DNA of 64,000 bases, taken from NCBI GenBank assembly GCA_963971425.1, contig OZ020517.1, forward strand, positions 20,408,462 through 20,472,461. The letters are read 5' to 3'. A model generated the notes under the pieces. It ran no database searches and was not told where the DNA came from. It saw only the letters and a list, made by a program, of their open reading frames with translations. Within the stretch, counting starts at the first letter, position 1. Every line of letters begins with the position of its first letter. This DNA is from Bryoerythrophyllum caledonicum. Its lineage: Eukaryota; Streptophyta; Bryopsida; Pottiales; Pottiaceae. A program made the translations under genes and the position numbers. Positions 12,059 to 24,300 of the stretch are shown one piece after another.

Positions 12059-12294
12059 TGTTGAGATAGGTTGCTAGGGCAAGCGACCCTTAATTAACTC
12101 CAAGATCCTTGTCGTTCAACTATCGTATCTAGCACAATCAGATACAATCACGTAGTGGGATTTAGACTTAATGAATAGTTAATCCCTCTTTGCGGCGCTA
12201 CACCAAGGAACACTTCTCCTATCCCAGAGGGCTATGTATCCTTACCTACTTTTAAATGCATCCACCAAATGAACATGGTGATTATCTCACAACA
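12059..12294 (+). repeat. 5' LTR of the copia element with adjoining primer-binding-like motif
   Basis: Starts TGTTGAGATAGG and ends near TATCTCACAACA, an imperfect inverted match of its own start. Immediately after comes CGTTATTAGCAC, close to the TTATCAGCACG motif I remember at this position in many plant copia elements. The end is approximate because the 3' LTR is too short to confirm it. Confidence 0.6.
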
Positions 12295-12576
12295 CGTTAT
12301 TAGCACAAAGTCTTTCACCACGCAAGCTCTATTCCCTCTCTCCCCGATTCCCCGCTGCAACACAGATTTACATCAACTTACATACAACACTCTGAAGAAC
12401 ACATATACACATAGACTCACTATTTTTTTCCTCTCTCCCTCTTCCCCTCTCTTATTTTTTGTTGTTCTTTCTCCTGCACTTTCTTTCTTCTCTTAGAAGT
12501 CAGCATACACAAACGATCAGTTAGAAACACATGACCTAGACACCACGTCAGTGATTAAAAAATAGATAGAACCACA

Positions 12577-13411
12577 ATGTCTACACATGCCCGCGTACAC
12601 AAGACACGCGCACAGCCACTTGTGTTTGATCCGCTAGAGCCAGATAGAACTAACTTCCTAGAATGGAGTATTGACGTAAAAGCGTTTTTGTGTGCAGAAT
12701 AATTGGACGGGGCACTACATCCCAAAGGTGCAGAAGACCTTCCGACGTCCTACAAGTGGCAGACTTTACTCATCATACGCCAACACTTGGACGTTTGATT
12801 CTGACAACAATATGTGCAGGTAGACGAACGAGCAGAACTATGGAACCTGCTGTAAGCACGGTTTCGACATGAACAAACCATCTTCCTCCCCCAAGCGCAA
12901 AGCAAGTGGATCAACTTACGGATACTTGATTTCCCAGACCTCATCTCGTTCAACGCAGAACTACATCAAATCACAGCCCAATTGAAACTCTACGGCAACA
13001 ACATTATGGAGAGCGAATTGACTGATAAGACACTCTCCACTTTCCCTCTTGCTTGTGCATTATTCGCTCAAGAGATAAGAAATATGAAGTTCAAGAAACA
13101 TTCTCAATTGATGTCGTATCTCTTGTTAGCTGAAAAACAACAACTCCTCCTTAAGAATGTTGAATCCAGGCCCCCACGAGAGATATTCGAAACCGTGGCA
13201 GCAAAGGCCAACAAAGATTTACAGAACGGCACAACCTCTTGTGAGACACTAAGCACCAAAGCACCAAGATGAAAACAGAAAGGCGACAAAGGCCGATCAC
13301 CAGAGGTACGTACCCAAACTTAGGTTTGATAAAACCACCACGTCATATAAAGTAGGTGTCAAAGGATCATGTTATAAATGCGGCCACAAGGGCAACTATG
13401 CTAGAGAGTGT
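12577..13411 (+). pseudogene. Copia gag (UBN2-type) with CCHC zinc knuckle, broken
   Basis: The frame opens at ATG 12577 and shows LVFDPLEPDRTNFLEW, typical of copia gag, but a stop follows after 41 codons. Gag-like sequence continues through other frames (LHQITAQLKLYGN, LTDKTLSTFP). A perfect CCHC knuckle, CYKCGHKGNYAREC, is encoded at 13370-13411 and would bind the element's RNA in the capsid. Several stops separate these parts. Confidence 0.8.
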
Positions 13412-13559
13412 AGGACACCAAATTACGCCATAGAAATGTAAAAGGAGCTCCAAAAGTTGATAGGCGAGAAGAGGGAGACACACACCCTCGATGCACCGTC
13501 CCTCACCAAGCTCGACCCTGAAAACTACATGGTTTAGCATAGAAAGCTGCCGACTAAGG

Positions 13560-16500
13560 CCAATATTGCCTTGCTCGATAGCACATCTATGCATACTATC
13601 CTTCAGGACCAAAGTTTCTTTGAGTTCGTCAATCAAAACAAACCATGGCAAAATTGTGATATCGTCACAATAGCCGGTAGTCGGAATTTTAGATTCCGCG
13701 AAGGCCGGGCAACAATTGTATTGCCTGGGGGATTCCCCCTCAGATGTATAAGGGCCATGTATGCCCCAAACGCCCTCCGTGGCCTGATCTGCTGCAGGGA
13801 TTTACGGGCAAATAATATCCACGTCTCCACCGCGGTGGAGAACGATGAAGAGACGTTGGAGCTCAGGTAGAGAATGAGGACCCTCGCCACCGCAAATGCG
13901 GGAGCCAACGATCCTTATGAACTCCCTATCAATATAATGGGAAGAACCACATCCCACATTGGAATGATGAAGAGGCCAGTGATGACGTACGAGCACTCAG
14001 GCTTGCAGCTAGAAACTGTGACCTACCTCAGGGACAGACATTGAGAGAAACGACGTTTCTCACAACAATGAATACGGCCGGAATTTGGCACCAACGCCTA
14101 GGCCACCCATGAACGACCATACTGCGGAGAATGCTGCCCACACTAATGGGGCACAACCTGTGCACAAGAGATGCAGAGAAAATTGTTGAGTGTGCCGCAT
14201 GCATACAAGGAAAGCTGATCAGGATATCATCACGATGGAAGCTGCCAACGGAGATGCCCGCGGCACTAGATCGCCTTCAAGGGGACATATGTGGCCCCAT
14301 CAATCCTTCTTTAGGTCAGTTTAAATACTTCATGGTATTGATTGATGCATCAGGTAGGCACGTAGAAGTTTCACATTTAACAACTTAGAATATGGTTTTT
14401 CTGAAACTCCTAGCAATGATTCTCAATATAGGAACCATTTCCCAGAATATCCAATTAGATTCTTACAAATGGATAACGCACAAGAGTTCAGATCTCATAC
14501 GTTCAAGGATTTTTGCACAGCCTTAGGAATAGAACTTACGTACTCAACTCCTTATGAGCACTTGCAAAACAGCCTGGCTGAGGCATTTATAAAGAAAATA
14601 CAACTGGTGACCAGACCCTTATTGTTTCCAAACTCGATTACCACCCACAATAATGGGGTCATGCAATATTGCATGTTGTTTCATTGCTTAGATTACGCCC
14701 CACACTACTGCACACCTAGTCACCACTAGAGTTGATGACTGGATGAACACCGAACGTAGCTCACTTAGAAACCTTCGGTTGCCAAGTCTGGGTACGAGTC
14801 CTCGAGCCTAATGAGAAAACATTAACGGCACATAGACAACAAGCCATATATTTAGGACATGACTCACCAAGTATAATTAGATACGTACTACCAGAAACAG
14901 GAATAATACACAAAGCTCGGTTTGAAAACTGTAGGTTGATAGAAACCACGTTCCCGAGCTTAGCCAACCAAAAACAATACCCGAAACTGAACTTCAAAGC
15001 CATAGAAACATTCACACTAAACCTTGACCAGAGAACAACACTCGCCGAAACTGAAGTTAGAAAACTGATCAACCTTCAGAACCTCGCCGAGAAAATTCCA
15101 GATGGATTCCATTCATGTCCCCGCATGATTAGAAATCCCATCCTAGGAACTCAAAACCAACTAGCACCCGAACTATCCAAGAAAAGAAAAACACAAATAC
15201 GCAGCCTCAACCCTAGGGTCCAACGCACAAAACCAACAACCCTGCACACAGATCGGATAGCCGAAGTAGAACATGTAGAATCACGTGCACAAGAAGAAGC
15301 CTCATTTATATCACAACTCCCCAGTCTAGATCAGGACCCGGCTAGCTTAGAAGAAGCCAAAGCAAGTCTTGAGTGGCCACAATGGGAATCAACAATTCAG
15401 GCTGAATACAACTCCCTCAGAAAACGGGAAGTTTTTGGACCTCTTGTCATGAACTTATCAGCTAGCAAACCTATAGGCCATAAGCTTATTTTCACTAAAA
15501 AGAAAAACGAATAGGGCGAAGTAGTCCGATTTAAAGTCACGCTAGTCGCACAAAGGTTCATCGAGTGGCCATGAGTAGATTTCGAACAAACATACTCACG
15601 AGTAATGAACAGTACCTTATTTAGGTACCTATTAAGCCTAGCTGTACAATTGTCGTTAGAAACAAGACTACTAGACGTAGTCATGGCATACTTGTATGCG
15701 AACTTGGATACCGATATCCATATCCGGCCACCCCCGGATTTCCTACCTGAAGTCACACCCGCGGACCCTGGAAAATATGATGGATTAAAACTATATAAGG
15801 CGTTGTATGGCCTTAAACAAGTAGGAGAATGTGGTATTACCACTTGAAAACATTCCTGCCGGCCCATGGGTTCACAATCCATCAAGCTTTATTGTGCATG
15901 TTCGTCCTTAACGACAAATCAAATTTTGTTATCTTGGCAGTGTATGTCGATGATCCAAACTCGGTCGGGACTAAGGCAGTATGTATGCATGTTGAAAGCC
16001 TAGTAACGAGCATATTTGAGATGAAAATACTGGGACAAACATCTTTCTGCATGGGGCTGTAGATCCAAAAAAATTTGACGGAGCTATCCTACTTCACCAG
16101 GAAACATATGTGAAAAATTCCTCCGCACCTTTACCATGGATCATGCCAACGCACTAGCTGCGCCAATGGTCGGCCAAAGTCGCACAAACGAAGACCCCTA
16201 CCGACCTGGCGAAGAGAAGGAGGAGATTGACAAAACAAAATACCTCGCAGTGGTCGGCGCTCTACTTTACCTCGCCACGCACACCCGACCGGATATCTCA
16301 TTCGCAACAAGTGTCTTGGCGAGACATAGCCAGAAACCAACGATGCGGCACTGGAGCAGCGTGAAGCATCTTCTAAGGTACCTGAGGGGAACCGAAGATA
16401 TGGGACTATATTTAAGAAGAAACACCGAAGTCATCGTATACGCCGATTCCGGCTTCAAGACAGGCAAAGTATCTGGGAAGTCACAAACTGGATACATCTT

Positions 16501-16939
16501 CATGAAGAACGGCGCCCCAACTTCCTGGAGATCAGTCAAACAAACTATGACGGCCACGTCCACGAACCACGTATAGCTATTGGCGTTTCATGAAGCATCC
16601 CGAGAAGCCGTTTGGCTAAGAACGATGTAGAAGACAATCGCAGACCAATGTGGATTAAATTCACGAAAGAAGCTGACAACTATATATGAGGACAATGCAG
16701 CTTGTGTCGAACAAGTATCATCCGGATTTATAAAAGTTGATCGAGTCAAGCACATTAACCCGCGCATATTTGGCTTCACGCAGGACCTTACTGAAACCGG
16801 CCATATTAAAGTCAAGAAGATCGAGTCTACCCGCAACATTGTAGACATACTCACAAAGGCGCTACCAACTTATCAGCACGGAAAACTTATCCACGACGCA
16901 TGCGTGAGAACCATCCAAGACCTGACGACCAAACTGTAA
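13560..16939 (+). pseudogene. Copia pol: protease remnant, integrase, reverse transcriptase, RNase H, broken
   Basis: Domains in order: a protease-like segment with ALLDSTS near 13570; the integrase zinc-binding part with IWHQRLGHP near 14090 and CAACIQG near 14200; and the integrase core with LQGDICGP, FLQMDNAQEF and NSLAEAFI carrying the D, D and E positions. Then come reverse transcriptase with the YVDD active site at 15943-15954 and RNase H with VYADSGF and YEDNAA, ending at TAA 16937-16939. Stops interrupt almost every domain, for example after WP near 15570 and before GEVVRFK near 15514. Normal copia pol encodes all of this as one polyprotein, so this copy cannot be functional. Confidence 0.9.
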
Positions 16940-17014
16940 TTACAATCTTTTCTTCGCTAGGGTTTTTCATATATTTTCCCTTAGTTGAAGTTTTTAATGA
17001 GGTAATTAACGGTC

Positions 17015-17041
17015 AAGGAGGAGTGTTGAGATAGGTTGCTA
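17015..17041 (+). repeat. Polypurine tract and truncated 3' LTR start
   Basis: AAGGAGGAG at 17015-17023 is followed directly by TGTTGAGATAGGTTGCTA (17024-17041), identical to the first 18 bases of the 5' LTR. Beyond this only a short GATC-TTGTCGT match survives; the remaining sequence differs from the 5' LTR. Confidence 0.7.
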
Positions 17042-17049
17042 TGATCTTG

Positions 17050-20000
17050 TCGTCTTTCACCAAGCGTCCAAGCTTAATCACCTACACCCAAACACCTCCT
17101 CTAGCTACCTCCAATCCGCCAATCGCGGCAATCCATGCCCCGCGTGCACGTGCAGACTAAATAGCAGCTCCAAGTACTTTGCGTTCTCTTACAATATCCA
17201 CTAGCCACAAAACCGTCGCCCTATCCTACACAAGTGCACAACCACGATCTTGTCAACCATAAGTCGTGCTCTATGTCACCTCTTTGCACTCCCAAATCTA
17301 CTCCGACGCCCCAACACGGGGTGGACATGAAGCGTTTCTCGAGGGTGGTGAAGACTTCAGATCACCAGGCGTCACTAGGACCCAGCGCCTCTGTGAACGT
17401 TACTCTCTCAACCAGCTGCACAATGGTCTTATCAACTACTTCCCGAGTATCTCCCCGCAGCTTATCAAGCCTTGCAGGACATCATCTCCTCGTGCTCGGA
17501 AGCTTGGACCCCGACTGACTCCATTGTTGCTTCAGCTTGTTGTTGTCCCTAGTCCCTAGTGCACACTTTACCGCGTATAAGCACTTCAAGCTCCTATCAC
17601 TGAGTGTTGCATTTAAATACCACCAAATTCAGAGCTTTAAGGTGCACTTCCACAAGAAGCGGATCTGAAGAAGACTTTCTCTTCCACGCTAGTTGTAGAT
17701 GATATGCCAAAGTCAACAGGTTTTCATCCACGTTAGTTTGCCTAGAGTTGCCTTTCGCCACTTCTTTCAAACCTCATCCCTTCTATTTCATCCATTCTTT
17801 CTAAGCATGCTTGGAGTTTTGCAGCAAAACCAACACTCAAATATGGCTCTAAAAACACTCTAAACATAAAAATTTGAAGTTTTTAGGTGTCAATAAACCA
17901 CTAAGAATACACTCATATCTTAGTGGGCATCTTTTTCAAGTAAGAAACAAGTGAAATCCACTTGTAAATGTACAACAAGTCAAGTCAATGCCATTCTTAA
18001 AGAATGATCACATAATAAAAATGAAGATAATGGAGTGCACACACGCGCTCCCTCACTCCATCACAGAGGAGACTCAACTTGAGAAAGATGAGTCTTCTTC
18101 AACTAGATGTGGAGATCTTTTGGACTCCAAGTCCCAAATGAGGTGTCAAAAGACACCACCAAAGCCCTAAAAGTCAAAAGACTCTAATACTAACTCTAAT
18201 TACCAACTAGAGCTAGATTCTAAGCCTTCCTTTGGCCGCTATCCTCCTAGTTAGTTTATAACACATAAACTAACCTCGACAAATCCTCCAACGCGCCGAA
18301 CGTGACTATAGCATAATTCTAAAGGTCTGGTGTGAATAAAAATTATATTTCCACAAAGCTACTACTCTTCCGTATATTTATTTATCCGAAATCTTCATAA
18401 AGTTTCAAAATTCAAGATCAAAATTGAGACTACAGGAACCTGTCAGAAATGGAAAATGTCTTCTCATGGGAAATTGGTCCTTTAGGGATTAACAATCATT
18501 TTAGATAAATCACATGAAGAAAGAGTAAACAAGAATCTAAATTTTTGATTGAGCAACCATGAAAGAAAATTGCTTTTTTCTGCAGCCCCAAATAGCTTTA
18601 ACTAATATTTATGTCAAAATCCTCTCTTGCTAACAACACAAATATTACATTTCAATGTGGAACATTTGCATTTAGTTCAAGATAAGTCCTATATTTTTCT
18701 CATACTCTTTTTCATCCTAAAATATACCTGTTGGCCTTTGCAAAAATGAAAAACCTCATAGTATTGCACTTCAAACTTGTTGCTTTCCTCCAAAAATATA
18801 ATTTTCCTTACCTTTACCTTGCACCTTGCACTCTATTCCCACACTTTTCATTTCATTAAGTTTTAATTTCATATTCCTCATGCCTTTACTTCTAAGAAAC
18901 ATTCAAATTTTATTTGCAAATTATTTAGATTTTCCTTCCAACAACATATTGACATGAAGTCTAGCTTCACTTGGAATGAAAGCAATGTCATATTTTCTAG
19001 CTTTCAATCTAATAAATTCTCTTACACAAATTTGTCTATTTTTAGAATACGTTGAAGCATTTGTCTTCAAACAATCTAAAGCTCTCACTTCCCTATAAAA
19101 TTTCAAATTTGTTCCCTTATAAATAACCTATGTTATATGCCTTTTTATTGCCAAAAACACTTTGAAATGAATTAAAATAGTGTTATCATCATGAGAGATT
19201 TGTCATCTTATCGCTTGGAAGAATCCACCATTATCAAGGCTTCTTTAAGTGGTCACCAAAAGGCCTTTTTCAAGTCCTAATCAATATCCTAGTAAGGCCT
19301 TAATTTTTCCACCCTCTTTGATAATAAAACGTAATAAGAGTGTAGAAAAATAAAGCCAAGCTTTAACTTTACTGTCCTCCACTTCACAAAAAATACACAA
19401 ATGAACATCAATATGGATTGGGTGTTAAATATAAAGGTTTTAGAACTTGTTACATTTTATTACATGACCTCAATCAACAAATTTCAATCAATTTAGGTGT
19501 TGTTATTGAGTGATGGTTTGGGCTATGGGTTTGTATTTCCAAAACCATAATAAATTAAACAAATCAAATGTACATGCTTCAAAGACAAATATATACAATT
19601 GATGGAAGTGCAGTTTTAGGTGATTCCTCTTAGTTCTAAGTGAAGCCAATTGCAACAATGATTGAATTGAAACATAGACTGTATAATTTTCCACACAAGA
19701 AAAAAAGTTGTAGAATCAAATTATTAAAGTATATGTTTTTGATTTATTACATTGATCAATTTCAAAATATATTTGATTAGTTTGAAAGAATAATTTAGAT
19801 TATATTGAAGTATTTGATCATAGGTAAATATAAGAACTTACTCTATATTAGTTTTATAAAATACTAAAAATGAAAATATACAAAAATTACACATATTATG
19901 AAGTAAGTGTATATACTTGTAGGAGATAAAAATTACTATGCATTAAAATTTGATTAATTGTTCTAATTTAAGAACAGTTGAAATTTAATATGACAATATC

Positions 20001-21388
20001 AAATTCAGATTTCTTCAATTATCAAAGTCAGTCAATGAAACATTAATTATTAATTAATTCAAAATTATTGATTTTTGGGGTTGAATTTGAAATCATAGCT
20101 TTTTGTGCACAATTAGGAGATATTTATAAGGGTTTCTATATCGTTAGAAATTTTTCAAAACATTGTCAAATAAAAATTAATTTTATTTTGATCATTTATA
20201 AAATATGTATTTTGAATGAGGTTCATTTATTCCAAAAAAATTAAAATGTCATTGCAAATATATCACATATCACAAATAATAAATCAAATCAAATGATTAA
20301 CTTCAATCAAATCAAATGATTAGCTTCAATCAAATATTTGTTCTTTTGCATAAAATATTTCTTATCCTCTCAAAAGCCAATACCTCTTGTAAATTCAAAG
20401 TAAACATTGATATGGATTTTATGAATATTTCAACTACCATTTTTGAAGAAAAAAAGTGTGAAAACATATAATCTCATTTTTGAGGTTCAAGCTTATAACA
20501 AATATATTTGATGATAACTACCAAGATATTTCTTCATACATGCTTATAAATTGGACAAATGTGATAAATAAAGATTGTGAAATTGTACAATTTAATTTTA
20601 GGTAGGTTTATAATTTATGTGATGTCAAAAATTGAATCAATATATTTACATTTTAGGTTTTTAAAACCTTAAATTCAAAAATCACTTCTACAATGAGATT
20701 CATTCAAAATAAATTTTAAATGATATATCATGGAAAAAAAAGATTAAAAAAGATATATATACTTGGATACAATCAATACCAACAAGGAATTGAATTCAAA
20801 TTTTGGTGGTTTTTACAGATTAATTCAAGTTTTGGATGTTTTCTTTGTTCAATGATTATTGTTTAGTTGGTATTAAATTTTCTTATTCTTTCAACTAAGC
20901 ATTTCAATTTTCGTAGATAAAATTCAATCATTTGTGTGTAAATTTCAAACTTTCCTTTCATTTATTATAAACCAAATGCAAGCACGCTTTCAAAAACAAA
21001 AAAATAAATAAAGTCATCAACACATTTGAAAAAAACCATAAAAGTAAAAATGCTCATTTCCACTCTATAAAACATACTATTTTGTATACCAAAGTTTATC
21101 TTTCTAAATTTAACATAATTGCTTCATTCAAGTATTATTGAACAAACATACTTCTTATCGTAAATATTGTTCTCTCTATATATAAAATATTAATTAAATT
21201 GCTTTGTATATCAATTTTATAAACATTGTCTTTTGAATTTCAATAATCAATATATGTGATTAATTTGATACACTAATATTTATTCAATATACTGATTGCA
21301 TTTTGGTTATTTTCTAGGTATCTTTGTAAAAGATTAACATTTCACACAAATAAGCATTGATTGCATATTTATGTAGAAATTCTACAAG
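17050..21388. other. Gene-free region, becoming extremely AT-rich
   Basis: From 17050 to about 17700 base composition is moderate, with no recognisable protein. From 17700 to 21388 the sequence is dominated by A/T with short homopolymers and only short open frames. I see no RNA gene. The last few hundred bases must hold the promoter of the giant coiled-coil gene. Confidence 0.5.
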
Positions 21389-24300
21389 ATGGAAATTAAA
21401 AATCCATTTTGTTTAGAAGAAAAAGAATTGGTAACATTTTGTCATTCAAATATTATAGATGATGGAGAATATTTGAATTTTGAAGATATAATCTTGAATA
21501 AAAGTAATGACAAGACTTCAAACAAACGACGTCTTATCATAACAACAACATCAAGTGATCCAGTAAGTTCAAATTTTTCTTTGTATTTCTATAAGTAATC
21601 AAAACACAAATGTGTGTTGATAATTATGTAAATTTTTAGCACATCAAAACATTCATGAATATTTTATCTTTATTTTGAGTTCTAACTAAAATAATTATGC
21701 AAATACTCATCTCATTCATTTAGTCTTTATCATAGGTATTAATTGAATTCCGACCTAATTTATCGAAACCTTTGATTGATTCATTAGTGTCTAATTCTAT
21801 TCAATGTGATATCATTGAAAAAGAATGTGGAGATTCTTTACAAACTATACAACAATTAAAAAGGGAATTGGAGAAAGAAAAAGATGAAAGAGAAAAATAT
21901 GCTTTAGCATTAACAAAGTTTAGTGATATGGAAGAACAACTTGAAATGGAAAAAAACATGCGTAGTCAAGAATGCAAAAAATACGATGGAGTGGTATTGG
22001 ACTTGCAAAGTCAAGTTGAAAAACAAGCTGAAGAAATTAAAAGGCTATGGACTGAAAATCTTGCAATTGAAAGCGATGGTATAAAGTCAATTGAGAAGAA
22101 ACAACAAGAAGTTGTACTAGAAACAAATCAATGCATCTTGGGATTGGAATGTCAATTAGCCGAAGAATCAAAACAACATAAAATAACATATACAAATCAA
22201 GAATCAAAGTGTAATCATCTTCAATCAAAAATTAACGAATTGGAGATTAATCAAAATGTACTATTACATGAGGGTGATGATCTAAAATTAAGGATTCAAG
22301 AATTGGAAAACAAAAATGTAAGACCACAGACACCAACTTCATTTAATTGCATAAGTGTAATAATGATAAATTTAATAAATATATTACGTGATAATAATAA
22401 CAAATGGATGAGTATTTTTTGTATATTAATTTTATCAATGAAGTATTATAATTACCACCCAATTGATCATTATAATAGTTTGACTCATATAAAATGGAAT
22501 TATGTTATAGTTGCAATATCAAGAAGAAATGATGTTATCAACATTTAGAAAAGATGGTGATGATAAACTACTTGATTATGCAAAGTTGCAAAAAGATAAT
22601 GATATCTTGAAAGCAGAACTTGAAAAAGTTAATAACAATTACAATCGTACATCACATAAGTTGCGTCATAATGTTTCAAAAAGACGTAGATTAGAGGTAT
22701 GAACTGCAAAACTTCAACCCCATTTTATTCAAGATGGTGTATATTTTATAGTTTTCTTTATTGCTTCATCTTTTGTTGTTTAATACATTATTTAAGAATT
22801 ATTTTCATATTATACAATCTTATCAAATTATTCAGTTTTTTATTTTAGGCCGAAAGCGAAGGCGAGAAACAAGAACGTTTGAACTTGGCAGCAGCATTAT
22901 ATGAATTGGAAAACGAAATAGAAGCAACTGTTTCAGTCATTAATTCATTACAATCTACCACTTGTGAAAGCATTTTCTCATTGACGAGTGACTTGGAAAA
23001 ATTTCAAGTAATATATTTAAGACCATTTTTAAAATACTATTTTACTATCATCCCTAAAGGAATAAGATTTGTAATACAATTTATACATATGATTAAGTTT
23101 TTTGGTTTTGTTCTTTTTTTTTTAACAAATCTTATCATAGTAGATTTTTAATTTTGAGATATTGATCATTTGAATTTAGATGGAATTGGAGAAAATTGCG
23201 GATTCAAATGATTCCAAGCTTAAGTCTTTAATATGTCATAACAATGATATTATTAAGTCCATTGACATCAGTGAACAAAATCTCAATAAAAAAATTGAAA
23301 CAATGGACTCAACTATGAATTCATTCAAAGGTATACCAAATACAAAGCCTATTATTTTAAAAGTAACACATGAAAGTAAAAAACTTTTAAATGAAATTTC
23401 TAATGTAAAAGTTTCAATGGGCCAAGTATTAAAAATTCAAAAATCTCAAGCTCGTGCAATTAGAAAAGATGTGGCAGTAAAATTAAACACCATTGAAGAT
23501 GAAAAAGAGGCATTTTTTCAAAAATCAAAGGTTCTTGATGGAGAGAATAAAGGTCTTGAAGAAGAAAATTGTAAATTACGCCATGAAGTATCTACATTAA
23601 AAGTTGAAAAATCTAAATTTACTATGGAAATAAAAGGTTTAGATAAAGAAATTGAAGACTTACAAGATAATGCAAAGAACCTTCGTGAAGAAAATAGAAA
23701 GCTTTTGAAAGAAGCCAAATGGAAATCAGTTGGAAAGCAAGGAGGATATCAAGAATCTCTTCTTGTTCAAGAATGGGAAAAAAGATTAAAGAAGTTAGAA
23801 GTTGAATATGAAGTATTACGTCATGTTAAAAAGGTATTTAAGTATACAATGTGACAACTTATTTTCAAAAAAAAATTGTTTAAAGAAATTAATCTATTTT
23901 ATGATGGAAATGATGGTGATATACCATTATAATTATCATCATCTTAAATATATAGAAGTTGTAATAGTATAATTACATAATTTTCTTATAATATTGATAG
24001 AGAACTGATTCACAAAATCATAAACATATATATTATCATGAAATGTAGAATATAATATTCTTTAATTTTATATGTATATATATATATAATAGATAAATAG
24101 TAGAATATATCTTACTTGATTGTTTAGCTGAGATATTAACCATGTAGTACTTGTATATTTTATGATAATTAACTCAATTATATGTTTTATTAATATAGAA
24201 TGGTAAAATAATTTTTTTATTTAAAAAACCCAAACTATACAAGATTTTTAAATTCATTAAACTTGTGAAAATTTTACATTTTATATGATAATGAGTGTTA

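Larger units (their letters stand above)
12059..17041 (+). mobile_element. Ty1/copia LTR retrotransposon, degenerate
   Basis: Element order is 5' LTR (12059 to about 12294), primer-binding-like motif, gag, zinc knuckle, protease remnant, integrase, reverse transcriptase, RNase H (stop at 16939), polypurine tract (17015-17023) and the start of a 3' LTR at 17024. Integrase before reverse transcriptase places it in Ty1/copia. Both LTRs begin TGTTGAGATAGGTTGCTA, but the 3' copy stops resembling the 5' LTR after a few dozen bases, so the 3' end is truncated or rearranged. Many in-frame stops and frame changes make it non-autonomous. Confidence 0.9.

Noticed and set aside
17234-17559. Two overlapping ORFs of about 95 codons just after the copia element
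   Set aside because: No domain, conflicting frames, low-complexity Ser/Thr/Pro content.
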